From Epiperipatus broadwayi (lineage: Eukaryota; Onychophora; Udeonychophora; Euonychophora; Peripatidae): 64,000 nucleotides of DNA. The notes under the pieces are model-generated. The model did not search any database, had not been told where the DNA came from, and was given only the letters and a program-made list of their open reading frames with translations. A program made the translations under genes and the position numbers. Position 1 is the stretch's first letter; each line of letters opens with the position of its first letter. Shown here piece after piece: positions 1 to 11,696 of this stretch. Location of the stretch: NCBI GenBank assembly GCA_028023455.1, contig JAQFVV010012530.1, positions 186,001 through 250,000 of the forward strand. Direction: 5' to 3'.

Positions 1-469
1 TTTGAAAGATTGACTTAACATTACATCATCGATGTGATGATCCTTTTCGTTGAGGTCTGATTTCCCAATGGATTTATTTCATTTGCTAAAAGTTTCTATT
101 GTTTTCCTATCTGACCGATGTTTTTACATTTAAATGCCCAAGGCTGGTTTACATTTGACTAATTAAATTTATCATTTCCATTTCTGATTAATTAACCTGT
201 TTTCCAAATCAAAGATATATTTAAAGATAAATTTAAAGATATAATTTTATCTCCAAATCTTTTTAAAATTTAGTTTTAAAATACTTTTTCTTTAATAGAG
301 TTTTATTTTAATAATTTTTCATTATCTGTGCGATTTAATATATACGAGTTTAAGATGATATTTAATTTCAATTTTTAATTCTTAAAGAAAATTTTTAAAT
401 GCGAACTTTTTAATTTATTTTCATGTTTAATAATAAAAAACAATGTAACGTATGTATGTGCCCGTTACA
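1..469 (-). repeat. Dispersed LTR-like repeat, copy 1 (runs off the window edge)
   Basis: Read on the minus strand, this stretch starts TGTAACG at 469, directly against a TA tract (470-485), and continues to the left edge. It aligns along most of its length, with substitutions and small indels, to plus-strand sequence beginning TGTAACG at 39621, which also abuts a long (AT)n tract. Shared landmarks in order are a poly-A/T rich start, an 'aaactcgtatat' block, a 'cttgggcattt' block and a 'cagatagga' block. No ORF is present. A TG start at a sharp border after an (AT)n tract suggests the terminus of an LTR, but the other end lies outside the window, so the element class is inferred. Confidence 0.6.
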
Positions 470-486
470 ATATATATATATATATT

Positions 487-2529
487 ATTATTGTTATAAT
501 TAGTATAATTAATAATTTTAAAAAAATCTGCTCTACAATGAAACCTGTTTATAAACAAAGAATATCTACACTCCTGTATATTTGTTGTTAATTATATTTT
601 CCAAGAAGTGAATAAAAGAATGATATGATATTGTACAAAATATTGCTGACACTATTTAAATATTCTTCATGAAAAACTGAATGGTCATTAATTGTATTGT
701 ATGCTTGTGTTCATTAGGAAATCTGTTGCTCATAGAAAATATTTTGAATGCTATATATATAATTTTAAATTTACTGTTTTTCAATAAAAGGAAAAATTTT
801 TGTTTGCAGAATAATAATTGCAGAGATGGTATTCTATTGAGTGGTAGAACTCCAAGATTAAGGTTTTTTAATGGAATATTTTGGTAATCTGGGTATAATT
901 TTAACATTTTATGCTCTTATAATTTACCATGTATTGCATTTTATTCATATTATGCATTTTTGTCTGATATATTTTATGCATTATTTGTAAACCATAATAT
1001 CCAAAAGTTTGCAGAATATTTACTATTTTATAATACTATATAATTTTAAAGTGTTATTTGTTCCCTCTCGTGAGCATTTATTTATTTATTTATTTATTTA
1101 TTTAAATGCATGAGTTTATACAGAACCAATGAAGATATTGTATATTTTTATTGCTTATTTCAGGCTATGTTTTTTATTAGGTCATATTTGGAAAATAATT
1201 TTTATAGTTTGGTTTTACACATCAGTTAATTATTATATATGTTTAGCAGATAATAGCATTATCCTCTTTCTTGTTTTATTGTACATGCTTTTCTTGCCAT
1301 TATTTTATCCAAGAGATCATAACTCTATCTCTCTTTTGTGGATGTTTGTTTTGCTAGCACATATTTTATAAAAATATTATAGCTGTGTTTTTTATTATAG
1401 TATATTCCATGAGTTATATCTTTCATGTCTCATATGTAAATATAAATGCTTTATTTAAGGCAGATGTTATTATTCCTAATATATTTTGATAGTTCATTGG
1501 CATTTTTCTTATGTTCAGAGACAAAGTCCTAGCATAATTTTTGCTCTCAATATGTAGATGATTCCTCTGGGTTCATGTCATCATTTAGGTCCATTGCCTT
1601 ACTTATATTTATTTCATGGATATATTACATCATGGGTATCTTGTATGAAGCCATGTGTGGTGTATTACCATGGTGTTATTTTTTGGCAATTGATATTGTT
1701 GTTTGTTCTGAGGAATGTTATCTTTTTTTCTGTTGCACTCTTGAATATTCTTGAGTGTAGGTTATGAATGCTTTTGATGTATAGGTCTGTTTTTGCTGTG
1801 CTTTGCCAATATTGCAGCGCATAAAACTGATAAATATTTATTTAGAAATTAAAATTATATTTTTTGGGCCTCAATAAGTAATTAATATACATAACTTCTA
1901 GCATTTATTTCATGGTTGAATTGGTAAGACATGTTTCATGTTTAAATGTACTCATTTTGGGATAACATAATAGTATGTATGACTGTTGTGTAAAAATGTA
2001 GAACTTCTTGTGATAATGCTATTATTAAGAAAAGTTTTTTATTAGTCAGACAAAGTTACTAATAGTCAATTGTCATTTAATCAGTAAATTTATTTTTATT
2101 ATTATTTGTAAACTTTAAAAAGTATTTCTCCTATGCAGTTAATTGTATAGCATAGTGTCTGAATAGTTTGCTTTGCAATATTGGATATATCCAAAATTGT
2201 TATTTATTTAATTGTATTTATTATCAAAATAAATATTAAGTATGTCTTATAGTATTTATATCATCATTAACACATATTATCCAGAAATCGTGACATTATA
2301 TAATCTATTATACAGTTCATCTTATATGTTGGTTATTAAGAATACATGAACATAAAATTGAATATTATAATCACTTTGTTAAAATGATCTGCAGATGTTA
2401 AGAAAGAATGCAAGAAATCAATTACTGAGCATCTAACTTTTTAAAACCGATTATTTCAAAATAATATTTAAATATTTCACAAATATTACAAAATCCACCA
2501 CTTCCTTTATTTTGCTGTAATATCTTATA
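487..2529. other. Gene-free AT-rich stretch
   Basis: There is no convincing gene. Open frames at 1129-1371 and 1558-1767 encode hydrophobic, low-complexity peptides with no recognisable motif, as expected from T-rich DNA. A (TTTA)n run lies at about 1077-1105. No RNA gene or repeat family was recognised here. Confidence 0.5.
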
Positions 2530-2697
2530 TGAATCCGATTTATACACTTTACTTTGAATACTTTTTTAGCAAAAAAAAAATGTTTTAATGTATATATGTA
2601 CACAGTAGAAACATAAGATTGTGTGTATGTGTATAGGTATAAAAGAATATTTTTTTTGCTAAAAAGGGTTCAAAGTAAGGTGAATAAATTGGGAGTA
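2530..2697. repeat. Short inverted repeat (foldback/MITE-like)
   Basis: Two arms of about 43 bp (2530-2573 and 2655-2697) are near-perfect reverse complements. Each contains a 'tttactttgaa'-type block followed by a 'ttttttagc' block in opposite orientation. The spacer is about 80 bp and holds short TA/TG-rich sequence. No coding capacity. It could be a small non-autonomous DNA element or a hairpin-forming palindrome; no target duplication was confirmed. Confidence 0.6.
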
Positions 2698-3854
2698 TAT
2701 AAATACATAGCTGTCAATAGATTTAACTCAAGTATGTGATTCAAAATATTTTTTATTTAGAATATTCCATGTTCTTCTTATTTATTCTTATTGTAATCAA
2801 TAAAAAAAAAAATTATACACTGCATGTAAGTGAATATATATTTTTTAAAAAAAAAAGAGTATAGAAATAAAAATATGCGTGATTACATTTGGAAAATATA
2901 GGAAATATTATTTATTAATAATATTTGTAAGTCGGTTAATCGCGCACATTTGGTTAAAATTTTTAGTTTCTGAAATATTTATTCAAAAATTATTCATTAT
3001 TTTGAATTTTTGTTTATTTCATAGGGTTGCCTAAGAAACTATCTATATGTTGTTTTATAATATAATTTAGACAAAAGTAAAGACTGTAAGGGTAAGTTAG
3101 TTATATCTATCTACTACTTATAGGTTTGTTAAGTTTTCGACCTCTAAGACATAAGCAAATTTGGCAACAATATTTTAATATAACTCGTAAAAATTAGCGG
3201 TAATATATTTGGCAATTATATAAACCTTTCAAAATAATGTTTTAGTTTTTCAACACTTTTTCTGTTGTAAACTATATATATATATATTACTTTATGCTCT
3301 TTTAAAATATAGTATAATAACTTGATTATTAGATTTATTAAGTTGTTTCTAATTACACAGCTTAATGACATAATGTTTTTATTATTTTCAATGAGTTCTA
3401 AATTTGAGATACTAAAATAAATTATATTAAAGAGTGTCGAACACTGTCGTTACTTGGTCGTAATTTTCTACTGTCTTCGAACCCAAACTGGCGTAAATTT
3501 TGCATATATATATATGATATTTTTTTAACTTCCCTTGACTTTAAATTATTAGTTATTACACACGAAGTGTTAATTATATTTGTCCAACAAAACAGTATAC
3601 GCAATACTGTTAAAAAAAAATTAATGGTTTAGAGTTTGATAAATAAATAACAGTATGCCTTTAATAGGTAATTGAATATAGCATTTGAGCAAATAAATAT
3701 TAAAAATAATCGAATGATTTATTACTGGGGAATTCATAAAAAATTCGAGGAGCGCAATATATGGACTTCGAACTCGGACTCTGCAATTATAATATTTTTA
3801 TTATTAAAAAAGTAAAATTATTAATATTAATAAATAGGAAAATTAAAACATTTG
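2698..3854. other. Gene-free AT-rich stretch
   Basis: No gene, RNA or repeat was recognised. A short TA run lies at about 3275-3289. The frame at 3422-3604 (minus) has no family features. Confidence 0.4.
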
Positions 3855-3965
3855 ACCCGGAATATTTGGCTAGAAAGTGAAGACGCTAACCGTTAGGATA
3901 ATGAATGGTTGTGAATCGATTCCTGACTGAAAAATTCTTATGTACATTTTGTATGTTTTTTGTAT
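3855..3965 (+). repeat. Possible tRNA-derived SINE head
   Basis: The segment resembles a decayed tRNA gene. A box-A-like 'tggctagaaagtgaag' is followed about 40 nt later by a box-B-like 'gtgaatcgattcc' with the central T-C-G-A of a T-loop. No acceptor stem is evident, so it is not a functional tRNA. A tRNA-derived SINE fragment is the simplest reading, with low certainty because the boxes are imperfect. Confidence 0.3.
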
Positions 3966-4140
3966 TAAATAACAAAAATCTAAAAAATATAATAAAATCT
4001 TAGATGTATCTTTAATATGTAAGGCGCTACATTATTTAATATTGTAACTTAACATTTGCAATAGAATAAATATATAGCAAATTAAAACATCACATGATCA
4101 CCATTTTCTATGCTTGCACAATCTGTTAAAACAATAGTAA

Positions 4141-4695
4141 ACTGTGAATCCTGTAGTGACACCCATGCAAGCCACAGTAATCAATGAATGCTAAAAGGTT
4201 TATGCATAAAATATCTCTCTAGTGCCTACTCATTCAATATTCCCATACGATTTCTAGCTTGTGACTTTCAGCACTGAATAACCTTGGGCCTGAGAACAGT
4301 GCACTTAGATCTTTGTATCTAATGTAATCCTCCTGTAACACCTTATATCTATTTAGTTAACTAAAAAGCTATGTTCAAAATAAAAACACAATCTATATGA
4401 CTACATAAGCGAATTAGTTTGGATTGGAAACATTATTGTGTTTTCATTTTAGTCTCAAAGTTTTATAGTTAACCTAATAGGGAAAAGATGACTGCTGGAG
4501 GTTTGCATTAGATCCAAATGTCCATATATAGTGCTCTCAGATCAAAGATTTCTCATTGATGAAAGTGACACACTAGAAGCTAGTTTGAGGATATTGTATG
4601 AGTAGGCACTGATAGGAATTTTATGCATACACCTTCTAGATTCTGTTGATTACTATGGCCTGCCCTGGATGTCAATACCATATGGAAAGTGTGCT
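4141..4695. mobile_element. Foldback element, family 1, copy 1
   Basis: Arms of about 200 bp (4141-4340 and 4495-4695) are imperfect reverse complements. Shared blocks include 'gatta-ctatgg' near the outer ends, 'gagtaggcact' and 'agctag' in the middle, and 'ggagg...cattagat' near the centre. A second copy with the same arm sequence lies at 17264-17640. No ORF. In both places the outer end abuts the upstream side of a CR1-like LINE 3' fragment. Sequence outside the left arm at 4085-4140 ('atcacatgatcacc...ctatgcttgc') matches, inverted, the outer flank of the second copy at 17650-17690 and part of 60290-60340, so the family may extend past the arms defined here. Confidence 0.65.
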
Positions 4696-4696
4696 A

Positions 4697-5395
4697 CATG
4701 GGTGAGAAAGATAGTATGGTATGTGGAACATTTGGATAAAGACTTTATGTCAGTATACTTATACAAAAGGTGGGTGATTGTGTTAGAATAATTGTTGAGC
4801 ATTATAGTGGCAATGAATAGGATAGAAGAATAGATGCATTAATAAAAATAGGGAGTTGGAGAGATAGAGAACTAGTATGGAGAGTAAAAAGAGTTTAAAT
4901 ATATATAGAAGTAAACAGAATATTGGATGGAGTTAATTTATGATAAATAGTTTATTGTGTAAGACTCGAACATGATCATTAGCAACAAGGGAATATACAT
5001 ATAAATTGAAAAATATGGATGATTTAGTCTGCAAGTTATGTAAGGAATGCATAGAAAATATTAGGCATCTGTTAATTGAATGATTATGTCCCCAAGCAGA
5101 AAGGGTACAAAATAATGAAGTTATGGGAGAATAAATATAAACAAAGTGATTATCCAAAAAGTGGGTTCTTGCTTTTTATGCTGAGTTTGGAACAAGATAA
5201 GGGAAATTTAGATATAAAGGCCATAGTGTTAACAAAGATAATGTTGTGGAAGTAGGATGGAGTAGGATAGACAAGAATATGAAAAAAACTTAGGGTTGGG
5301 AATGGAAAGGAAATGTGGCTAACATGTTTCTCTGGGTATAATGGTTGAGAGATTCTGGACTCTGAGAAAGAAGATGCATAGTGCATCACATCACA
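4697..5395 (+). pseudogene. CR1/L2-like LINE, 3'-terminal fragment
   Basis: Translation with frameshifts gives a C-terminal LINE tail. A stretch reading L-D-K-D-F-M-S-V-Y (about 4732-4760) matches the end of the LINE at 58480-58553. Farther on, a C-X2-C...H...C zinc-knuckle-like motif (about 5028-5095) is the kind often seen at the C terminus of non-LTR retrotransposon ORF2. The first part overlaps the end of the 51.7-58.6 kb LINE by about 60 bp and then continues farther 3'. Many stops and frameshifts show it is dead. The same tail occurs in reverse at 16881-17263. Confidence 0.65.
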
Positions 5396-5468
5396 TTACA
5401 TACTGTTATAGACTAAATTACCATCAGAAATTATCAGTGTAATTTAACACAATAGATAGCAGCTGGCT

Positions 5469-5471
<3 letters not shown>

Positions 5472-5533
<62 letters not shown>
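5472..5533. repeat. (TA)n microsatellite bordering a PLE
   Basis: About 62 bp of uninterrupted TA dinucleotide sits next to the 3' end of the minus-strand Penelope-like fragment. Comparable tracts flank other elements in this window, so this is probably the insertion target, possibly expanded afterwards. Confidence 0.9.
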
Positions 5534-5535
<2 letters not shown>

Positions 5536-6047
5536 CAATGTCTGTATTCCAATTATAATAAAATATATATAATTATTCAAAACAATACAATAATTAATAC
5601 AGTAAAAAATATTTAAAAAAAAAATATATATATATACCACAATTTAATAGAAGTACTTTCAACTATCTATATAGTCATTGCCAACTAGATTCAAATTGTA
5701 TTACAAAAAACCGTTACAAATGTAAACAAAAAGTAATACGTCATACATCAATTTTCCCACAATTCATTAATTTTTATATTGGCAGCCTGTCTATTTATAA
5801 AATATTGCTTTTCACTTTTTATTAACATAGCTTCTTTAATTTTGCATTTATTATTATTTCTTTCAATACACAAAATCTTAACTTTATTAAAATCAAAACC
5901 ATAATTACATGTTACATTACGATCAAAAAATACTGACAGTGATACGTCATCATTTCTAACATTCTCTTGTCTTGATTTTTGTACTCATTTATATAACAAC
6001 AAATGTTCCTTTGATATTTTTTCCAATGTACATTGAAATTCACCTAT
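5534..6047 (-). pseudogene. Penelope-like element 3' end (GIY-YIG domain), left arm of inverted pair
   Basis: Read on the minus strand from 6051, the sequence encodes a broken GIY-YIG-type C-terminal domain. It contains Y-I-G-E, then a K-E-H helix, V-F-F-D, a K-V-K-I-L block and the tail I-N-R-Q-A-A-N-I-K before a stop near 5750. It then continues as 3'UTR carrying GAAAGTACTTC (5650-5660). An in-frame stop within the domain shows it is a pseudogene. The C-terminal half and 3'UTR are closely similar, in opposite orientation, to 14767-15139. The two arms are separated only by LTR element A, which cut the PLE pair. Confidence 0.75.
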
Positions 6048-6051
6048 ATAT

Positions 6052-9000
6052 TGTGCCAGTCAAAATATGCTTATCCATCTAACACGAGCTGGAACTCACA
6101 AAATGTACTTCAAACCCAGTCAAGCCCGAGATTTAGGTCAGGGACCAGCCTGGATTCGAACCCACTCTCCAAGCACCAGATCTAACACCCAATGGATAAC
6201 ATAACAATGGTAGCACACGAGATTTCATTCTTCATCCGGCCCACTAGCAAATCGGAGAAAACAATAAGACTCATGGACCTAAACATATATATAAACAACT
6301 TAAATACTAGACATTCCACAGATAAAATCTAACATATTTAAATAATAGGGGCTTTACTAATGAATACTTATGGGCAATTAATGAATTGGATTGATTCAAT
6401 AATGAGACAGAAACTGATATATGATGAATTAAAATATATTTATTGACAATTGTTGTTGGCAAATGCACACAGGCATTTCATTTATAAAGTAACATTCTCT
6501 AGACTATTTGAACAATAATTGATGTTGGCAAATAGGTTTGTGGCTATGACTTAATGGAGCCAAATATCCTGCTATACAACTAATCACTACATTAACTTAT
6601 TTGTTATGTCCTTTTATAATCAGTTCGAGTGGCTCTTTTACGTAAAATCAAACCAAGTCTGGAGTGAAACTTAATACATCTGACTATAATCAATTTATAT
6701 ATTAACTATGGGCTTATAAAGCATCCCAGATAGCTTAAGATCGAACGGGTTTTCAAGAATGCTTCGGTTCAATGCCGAAGATTGCATATTAGGGAGGAAA
6801 GAGTTGGCTATAACGATTTTACTAATACGCTAGGCACAAGTAAAATATAATAATAAAGTGGCTCTGCAGATGGAAGAATAGTTTTAGGGTTTTTGTGACA
6901 AACAATGGTTTACCCAATAACCGGTCGTCATGCTGCTAATGGGGAACCTTTATTTGGTTCAGAGGCAGGGGACTTACGTGCTAATCTGGCCCGTAGCTCA
7001 GACTTCGCTATTGCACTACCCATAAGAGAAGATGAGCTGGATTTACCGTGGCTCCATCTTATATATATATCAAAAAGAACAGCACAATGAGAAAATATTA
7101 ATAAATCCCACATCCGCCAAGCCGAAGGATATTATAAATTAAAGATCATATATTAAATGAACACTAGATCATCAGCTTGATCAAAAGAGCCAACTCTTCT
7201 GTAGCATGAGAAATATGTATATGCTACTGACGGGAATATATACAAACTTTACTTTATCCCATTCAATCTCTTTAGTTATCTATAACTACTAAACTTTTAA
7301 AAAGGGGGAAAGTATATTTAATAGGGGACTTACGAATACTTAACTAAAAAAATATACTTATGATTGCACTCCAGGCTAGTTTAATCTTTAGTAACATAAT
7401 AAATAAAGGTTGAAAAGCCACATTTTATATTTATATTAATTAATTTACTAAATGACAAAAATATGAATTTGGGTTTCGAAACAGCGCACGAAATGACGCT
7501 ATATAAATAATAATACGGAGATTTTAAATTCATATCTTTAAAAACATTTTAATAATTAAATGCACGCCGTTTCGAAACATAGGCATAACTAATAATAAAT
7601 AAAATAAGCAAAAGAAAAGCAAAATATAATTGCAGTGATTAAATTATATAGCAAAACATTAATTAACAGAAATTTAGCAAAAGTATTTCATTTATAGAAT
7701 TAAAATATTTTAGGAAACAATTTAGACAGTTTACACTATTGTATTAGCAAAAAGTATTTCATTTAAATATTATTTTGAAAACAATTTAGATAGAAATTTT
7801 AATAATATGGTTAGCTAACCTGTTTTGAAGAAATAATGAATGTTTTTGAAATGCACACAGAGCTCTGCGATTTTAAATAATACTAAAATAGTTCTGTAGC
7901 TAAGGAGAGATTCGAGCTGGAAATGAAGGTGACTTCTTTGGCGGCTTATGGCATCTTCAATTTAGTTGGGAGACGATTTTTTAAAATAGTGTTTCTTTAG
8001 CTGGACTGAAATCGGAATGAGGGCAAATTATTTTTACGGCTTATGGCATCTTCAAATTTAGTTGGTGTAAGCTTGGTTGTTCCTTTGGCATTTGATGGAT
8101 TGAACTAGGCGTTCCATCACGGGAAAGCAGCAAAATTTTGCCTGACTTTAGCCAGACATGTTAAGGTTGAACAATAATAAAACTTCTCCTGTTGACTCTC
8201 TTCAAAAGTAAGATGGATTCTCTCTTTTCACTTAAAATAAGGCCTATTTATATCCTTCTACTAAACTTTAACACCTTTCTGGAATTTCGTAAGCCTCGGG
8301 ACCAATTGACTTTTAATTAAAGCAAAATAATATAATTCAATTTCTACAACAACTGATAAAATCTCCGAGGTGTTATATTTAATTTCCTTAAAAAAATGTA
8401 TCAAAATATATAAACTATATAACTTGATTCATTTTCATTAATTAAATTCCTTTTCAGGTGTTATTACCTAGCAGAAGGAACGGTATTCTGATTTAATGAA
8501 AAAGTCTTTTGTTGCAAACAAAAATCAATCAGAAAACAGATTTTACTTTTTTACCCGGGTGTGTCACTAATTGATATCTTGTTTACAAAAATTCTCATTT
8601 TTAATTGCGAACAGATAATTCTTATTTTATAAAACTAAATAACTTTTAACATATTTGTTTATTAAAAAAAAAAGCAAATTTAAAGAAAATACTTGTTTCA
8701 ACTATATATGTAAAACATTAAATCAGAAAACCGTTAAATAAATTAAAGAAAACATTTACATTAACTTTTATTTAAACTTAAATATATATGAATCATTTTG
8801 CCGTTATTCCAAGGTTTAAATTATCCATCCACATACGAATATAATAGCGAAATATAATTAAAAATTGACTGAAAATTAATAAAACATTCTATAATAAATT
8901 ATGAGCATTTCTCCGCTATAATTTTATCAAACCTGTCTAATTATAGCGTGTTTCGTAAGTAAATGGATGATGCAATTCAAGCGGCCATTATAGCAAAGTT

Positions 9001-9116
9001 TTCCCGCTCGACTTATATATTACATTTTTACATTTAAAATAGGTTCGAAATTAGTTCAGATGAGTAGGTCATTAGGTTGATGGTGAAACGGAAAGGGATT
9101 GGAGGTTTCCGTTTCA
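6052..9116 (-). repeat. LTR of element A (3' LTR in the inferred orientation)
   Basis: This copy is nearly identical to 11697-14762. It contains the conserved short frame around 6905-7113 in both LTRs, which shows no recognisable protein family. The segment 6110-6240 carries a tRNA-like box B (GGGTTCGAATCC on the minus strand, 6151-6162), suggesting an old SINE captured by the LTR. A hairpin-capable inverted repeat lies at the end (9084-9116: tgaaacggaaa ... tttccgtttca). Two 'ggcttatggcatcttca' blocks about 90 bp apart (near 7945 and 8038) form an internal direct repeat. Confidence 0.8.
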
Positions 9117-9558
9117 TATCAGTAAACTTAGTAAAAAAAAAACAAATAAAAAAAAATGACTTTACTTATATAAACACAGAGGTAAATTATGGCTTTCTTC
9201 ATACTATAACTACTGGCCTAATCCTACGCTAAACTTATGATAATACAACCTACTAGATTACACTATATAATACATTTAGTGCTTCTAACAATTATCAACA
9301 TACACAATAAAATCATCAGTTATTAGTTAATATTTTACTTAAACAGATATATGCCCAAATGAGTATACATCTTTGTCAAAATAACGGATATGTTTTATAT
9401 ATATATATAAAATATAATGCGTGTAATAAATATATAAAAGGGTATATAGATAATATATGGATAAAATATAAAGTATATAATAGATAAAATGTATATAGAT
9501 AAAATGTAATGTGTATAATCACAATATAAAGGGTATGTAAATAAATATAAAGTGTATA

Positions 9559-9589
<31 letters not shown>

Positions 9590-9656
9590 ATAAATCAAAT
9601 ATAGAGTATATAATATATATAGAGTGATCAAATCACTCACAAAAATAACTAACAAT
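9117..9656. repeat. AT-rich low-complexity tract inside element A
   Basis: From about 9379 to 9625 the sequence consists of variants of an 'ataaaatataaagtatata' theme. It includes an (AT)n run at 9557-9583, like a decayed short tandem repeat. The minus-strand frame across it encodes only I/Y-rich low-complexity peptide. It lies downstream of the stop of the element's ORF. Confidence 0.6.
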
Positions 9657-10685
9657 TTAAATAGGATCTGGGGGTTGCTTAAGGAGTAACTCCATGCCGG
9701 GGTTGAAACAACATCCTAATAGATCATCATCTTCATCAGATGTCCAACCGTCTTCATCATCATCAGTTATCCATTCATAGCTTTCATTTTTGTCTTTCAA
9801 CCTCACAGGAGATCGCTTAGGGTGCATTGTCAGACTTCGTGCGAATTCGCTGCCTTCATACGGTATCTCATTATGCAGCTCGAGATCCTTTTCTTCAAAC
9901 GTGGGCTCCTGTTCTGCTACAGATAACTTACTTGTATTTTCTATAGAAGTTTCTTGGCATGGGGTGTCTAGCTGCTTTATATTATTAATATTACTCACGT
10001 TTATTATTGCTTGTGTACATTTTACATTATTTTCCTTTTCTCTCTCTTCTTTCATTTCTACTACATCTTTCAATTCTGGAATACATGCTGTGATAATGTT
10101 TTCTTCTTTGTTGGCTATTTGACTTCTTTGTAGCAGGTTTTCTTTTATTTCATATATTTCCTCTCTGATTTCCCTTTGGGCATCTTCACACTCTTGGAAT
10201 TTGCTGCCTAATTCTACACCAACTTCATAAACCTCGTCTATCACATTCTTTTCTTGACATCCTACCTTCTCTACTAAGGTCTTAACTTCTTTCATTATGA
10301 CCCTATCTTGATTATTTTCCACTTGACTTGTCTGTAAAGTTTCCTTGAATTCTCCCGTAACTTTATATTTATGCTGGCCGCTGACTGATAGCCTAATTTC
10401 TTTAATTTGGGCCTCAAATCTTTGGTCAATTTTTTTATACCTTTCCTCCATTTTCTGTCTGTATCTTTTATCCCATTCTTCCATTTTCTGATCCATTTTT
10501 TTATTCCATTTCTCCATTTTCTGATCCTGTTTTTTATTCCATTCCTCCATTTTCTGATCCTGTTTTTTATTCCATTCCTCCGTATCCTGTCTAAGCTGTC
10601 TCAGCAACCAGTTAAAATCCCAGCCTTCCTGCTTAATCTCCATCGGTGTCTGTTCTGATATTTTTGTAACTAAATTCTCTGGCAT
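9657..10685 (-). CDS. Coiled-coil protein of LTR element A (possible Gag-like)
   Basis: This is a 342-residue frame from the first ATG at 10685. The open frame extends 12 codons farther to a TTG at 10721, preceded by a stop. Residues about 36-90 hold five 11-residue repeats on the pattern E-E-W-N-K-K-Q-D-Q-K-M, encoded by 33-bp DNA repeats (10416-10580). A hendecad period suggests a continuous helical coiled coil. The middle is Lys/Glu-rich and helix-prone. The C-terminal 60 residues are acidic with a D-D-D-E-D-G-W cluster and end in a Cys-Cys/Pro-rich tail. No zinc knuckle, capsid homology or enzymatic motif is visible. By position, first ORF after a primer-binding site, it could be a structural Gag-like protein, but that is inference. 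It is the only coding region of the element and is free of stops. Confidence 0.6.
   Translation of the reverse strand: MPENLVTKISEQTPMEIKQEGWDFNWLLRQLRQDTEEWNKKQDQKMEEWNKKQDQKMEKWNKKMDQKMEEWDKRYRQKMEERYKKIDQRFEAQIKEIRLSVSGQHKYKVTGEFKETLQTSQVENNQDRVIMKEVKTLVEKVGCQEKNVIDEVYEVGVELGSKFQECEDAQREIREEIYEIKENLLQRSQIANKEENIITACIPELKDVVEMKEEREKENNVKCTQAIINVSNINNIKQLDTPCQETSIENTSKLSVAEQEPTFEEKDLELHNEIPYEGSEFARSLTMHPKRSPVRLKDKNESYEWITDDDEDGWTSDEDDDLLGCCFNPGMELLLKQPPDPI
10416..10580 (-). repeat. 33-bp tandem repeats encoding a hendecad
   Basis: Five in-frame 33-bp units lie inside the element A ORF. The first three units are most alike; the last two have diverged (Y-R-Q-K-M and I-D-Q-R-F endings). Unit multiples of 33 bp preserve both frame and coiled-coil phase. 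Confidence 0.8.
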
Positions 10686-10721
10686 AGCTACAGTTTTTGT
10701 TATCTTGTACAATCCTTTCAA

Positions 10722-11658
10722 AATTATTATTATTTTGTACCTAATAAATATTTGATTTTTAAAACTTTTATACTTTTAATACGGCTGTTTGCTGCTCTCC
10801 CCCTTCAAGAACAACTCGCTCACTTCCATCCCAACTCTATGCCTAACTCACTAATATATCTATAAGCCCACACCATTTTGATGCCCGTCCAACATATAAT
10901 CAATTAAAAAAAAAAATTTGTGTCCCTACTTTTTATTTTATAAAATATACGAAATTCTTTTTTTTATTTAAAAAAAATCCCTTCTTTTTTTCTAGCTTTA
11001 ATAAAATATACGAAAAATTTAAAAAAAAATCTTTTTTTTTTCGTCTATATATCTAAAGTATAACACATATTTTAATATTAAAAATGACTCAATAAAAACT
11101 CAACTCACCCCCGGTCTCTTCTTCCAGCTGTTTTTTTTATTTTATTATATATACACATATATACTTAAATAGTTTTATGACCTAATTCCGTTTGACCCGT
11201 CTGCACCAACTTCAAACCTTTTAACTTTTGGTTAATTTGATCTTATTTATATATATATTTCTGGCTCATTCTAAATCACTCCAATTCATAAAAATACTTT
11301 GATAAAACAATGAGACCCCCCTTTTCTTTTAATCTAAATTTCTTTTCTCTGCTCCCTAATGACAAATTTATAAGAGGATGACTTATAACTTGATCAATCA
11401 TCCTCAGGCACCAGTCACTAGTGAACAGGAAAGACACAAAATAAATTTAATACATTTTTTGCTATATACACACAAAAGTCCATAACTCAGAGTATGTAGG
11501 TGTTTCTATCGAGGCCTCACTTGGGCATCCAAATGCGGAAAAAAAAATCTTACATATATACATTATTCAAAAAAAAATTTGACTCAAAATCATTAATTTT
11601 GACCAAAAGAATTATATATATACTCCATAATCTCTTCAGGGGTGGAAATGAGTTACAA
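10722..11658. other. Non-coding interior of element A (leader side)
   Basis: This is the region between the primer-binding site and the ORF in the inferred orientation. It is rich in poly-A/poly-T runs. At 11508-11550 lies a diverged copy of the primer-binding-site block ('cctcacttgggcatccaaatgcgg'), compared with 11660-11683 ('ccccacgttgggcgccaaacgcgg'). No supported ORF. Confidence 0.5.
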
Positions 11659-11676
11659 GCCCCACGTTGGGCGCCA
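11659..11676 (-). promoter_or_regulatory. Primer-binding site of element A
   Basis: On the minus strand this reads TGGCGCCCAACGTGGGGC, starting 20 nt inside the LTR that ends at 11697. A TGG start complementary to a tRNA CCA end, at this distance from a CA terminus, is the usual arrangement for Ty3/gypsy-type elements. Element B has a related site (TGGCG...AACGTGAGG). The exact tRNA was not identified. Confidence 0.65.
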
Positions 11677-11696
11677 AACGCGGAAAAAAAAACCTA

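Noticed and set aside
5434-5640. Minus-strand frame rich in I/Y
   Set aside because: It is the translation of the (TA)n tract; no composition or motif of a real protein.
6905-7113. Overlapping 61-residue frames on both strands, also present in the second LTR
   Set aside because: They lie within the LTR of element A, are conserved only because the LTRs are near-identical, and have no motif.
10407-10658. Plus-strand Phe/Ile-rich 83-residue frame
   Set aside because: Antisense shadow of the 33-bp repeats in the element A ORF.
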